From the NCBI GenBank assembly GCA_016929095.1, contig JAFGJM010000057.1, positions 1-64,000 on the forward strand: a stretch of 64,000 nucleotides of DNA, written 5' to 3'. This DNA is from Anaerolineales bacterium (lineage in GTDB: Bacteria > Chloroflexota > Anaerolineae > Anaerolineales > UBA4823). Made by a program: the position numbers and the translations under genes. The first letter of the stretch is position 1. Every line of letters starts with the position of its first letter. Of the stretch, positions 63,523-64,000 are shown piece after piece. The notes below the pieces were generated by a model. That model worked only from the letters and a program-made list of their open reading frames with translations, did no database searches and was not told the origin of the DNA.

Positions 63523-63885
63523 ATGACTGAAAAAATGGTGGTTGTATGCAACGGCGATGAAGCCAAAAATATTATGCCTACATTAATCTTTGCCTCCTCA
63601 GGTTTGAGCATCGACTATGAAGTGCATATCTTTTTCTGCCCGGCAGGCACAAAGTGGGTATTAAAAGATGAACTTGAAAAACTTGGCACACCTAAAGGTT
63701 TGCCCAATCCGGTAAAGCTTTTCAACGACATCCTCGATCTAGGTGGTAGAGTTGTTTTATGCGAACTGGCTCTAGAAAATAAAGGGGTTTCCCCTTCAGA
63801 TTTACGCGATAGCCGGATACTTATCGAAAAAGCGCCGCCATTTCTCATGGCTGCAGATGGCGCAACCATGACGTTTACATTCTAA
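63523..63885 (+). CDS. DsrE-family small protein
   Basis: A 120-residue DsrE/DsrF/TusD-like fold protein: KMVVVCNGDEAKNIMPTLIF at the start, YEVHIFFCPAGTKWVLKDEL in the middle with a Cys near residue 45, and VVLCELALENKGVSPSDL with a second Cys near residue 86. Such proteins bind persulfide or transfer sulfur; TusD-type Cys placement is only partly kept. Its neighbours (Hdr/Qmo-like) also suggest sulfur or redox chemistry. AGGAGAG precedes the ATG. A terminator follows. Confidence 0.82.
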   Translation: MTEKMVVVCNGDEAKNIMPTLIFASSGLSIDYEVHIFFCPAGTKWVLKDELEKLGTPKGLPNPVKLFNDILDLGGRVVLCELALENKGVSPSDLRDSRILIEKAPPFLMAADGATMTFTF

Positions 63886-63911
63886 ACCTGTTTTCCTTGA
63901 TTTACACCATT

Positions 63912-63949
63912 TGCCCTTACTGAATCCTTTCAAGTAAGGGCATTTATTT
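63912..63949 (+). terminator. Rho-independent terminator after the DsrE-like gene
   Basis: TGCCCTTACT (63912-63921) and AGTAAGGGCA (63933-63942) form a perfect 10-base stem, followed by TTTATTTA. It closes the hdr/qmo-dsrE transcript. Confidence 0.88.
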
Positions 63950-64000
63950 ATATATCTCGTTCTGTCAGGTGAATTAAATCGGCATTTTCAGGATCATGGA

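Noticed and set aside
1-64000. CRISPR array, prophage or transposase
   Set aside because: No regularly spaced repeats, no phage structural genes and no transposase or integrase motifs were found on either strand.

Overview
The window looks like a chromosomal piece of an anaerobic, fermentative member of the Chloroflexota, probably class Anaerolineae. This is an inference from gene content: a very long SecA, a DnaD-like protein beside a DnaC-type loader, a secreted Asp-box protein ending in FLPLVLRH, a pyrophosphate-type phosphofructokinase, a glycyl-radical enzyme, Hdr/Qmo-type iron-sulfur proteins and a B12 mutase. There are no rRNA genes, IS elements, prophage genes or CRISPR arrays. One tRNA (Glu, CTC) is present.

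Region 1 (1-8.2 kb) is accessory, with every gene on the minus strand. It holds a partial beta-helix surface protein, a VapBC-type pair, and two small membrane-protein genes and a large Asp-box secreted protein. Each of these last three genes is followed by an attC-like inverted-repeat site, so the stretch looks like an integron cassette array without an integrase. A pseudoknot-like leader precedes the Asp-box gene, and a broken zinc-ribbon/membrane gene lies upstream of it.

Region 2 (8.4-26.5 kb) is mostly core: tRNA-Glu, the acyl-CoA mutase large subunit, PPi-type phosphofructokinase, dnaE, secA, adenosine deaminase, mutM, prs, a GNAT acetyltransferase, meaB and the B12-binding mutase subunit. 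A short transcript with its own consensus promoter and terminators lies upstream of the last operon.

Region 3 (26.8-39 kb) has an isochorismatase-like hydrolase, argS, a cyclic-2,3-diphosphoglycerate-synthetase-like GTPase, an orphan DNA methyltransferase, a degenerate response regulator, a DUF151 nuclease, then a replication-loading block: dnaB, a DnaD-like gene and a tandemly duplicated DnaC-type AAA+ gene. rpsT follows.

Region 4 (39-50.2 kb) holds a glycyl-radical enzyme operon (GntR regulator, enzyme, activase, flavin-split-barrel protein), a DJ-1/PfpI protein, several small membrane or regulatory proteins, an L,D-transpeptidase with LysM and a hot-dog thioesterase.

Region 5 (50.3-64 kb) has a pstSCAB-nfeD-M48 protease block with an Rrf2 regulator upstream, then a second short transcript with a perfect promoter and strong terminator. 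After that comes a decayed patch with an FGGY kinase remnant. Finally there is lutA, a 3'-truncated lutB running directly into a 5'-truncated hdrA, then a small winged-helix gene, a QmoC/HdrC-type membrane protein, a cNMP-binding protein and a DsrE-family protein. The lutB/hdrA junction is either a real deletion or an assembly join. Dispersed palindromic repeats of two families are scattered between genes.
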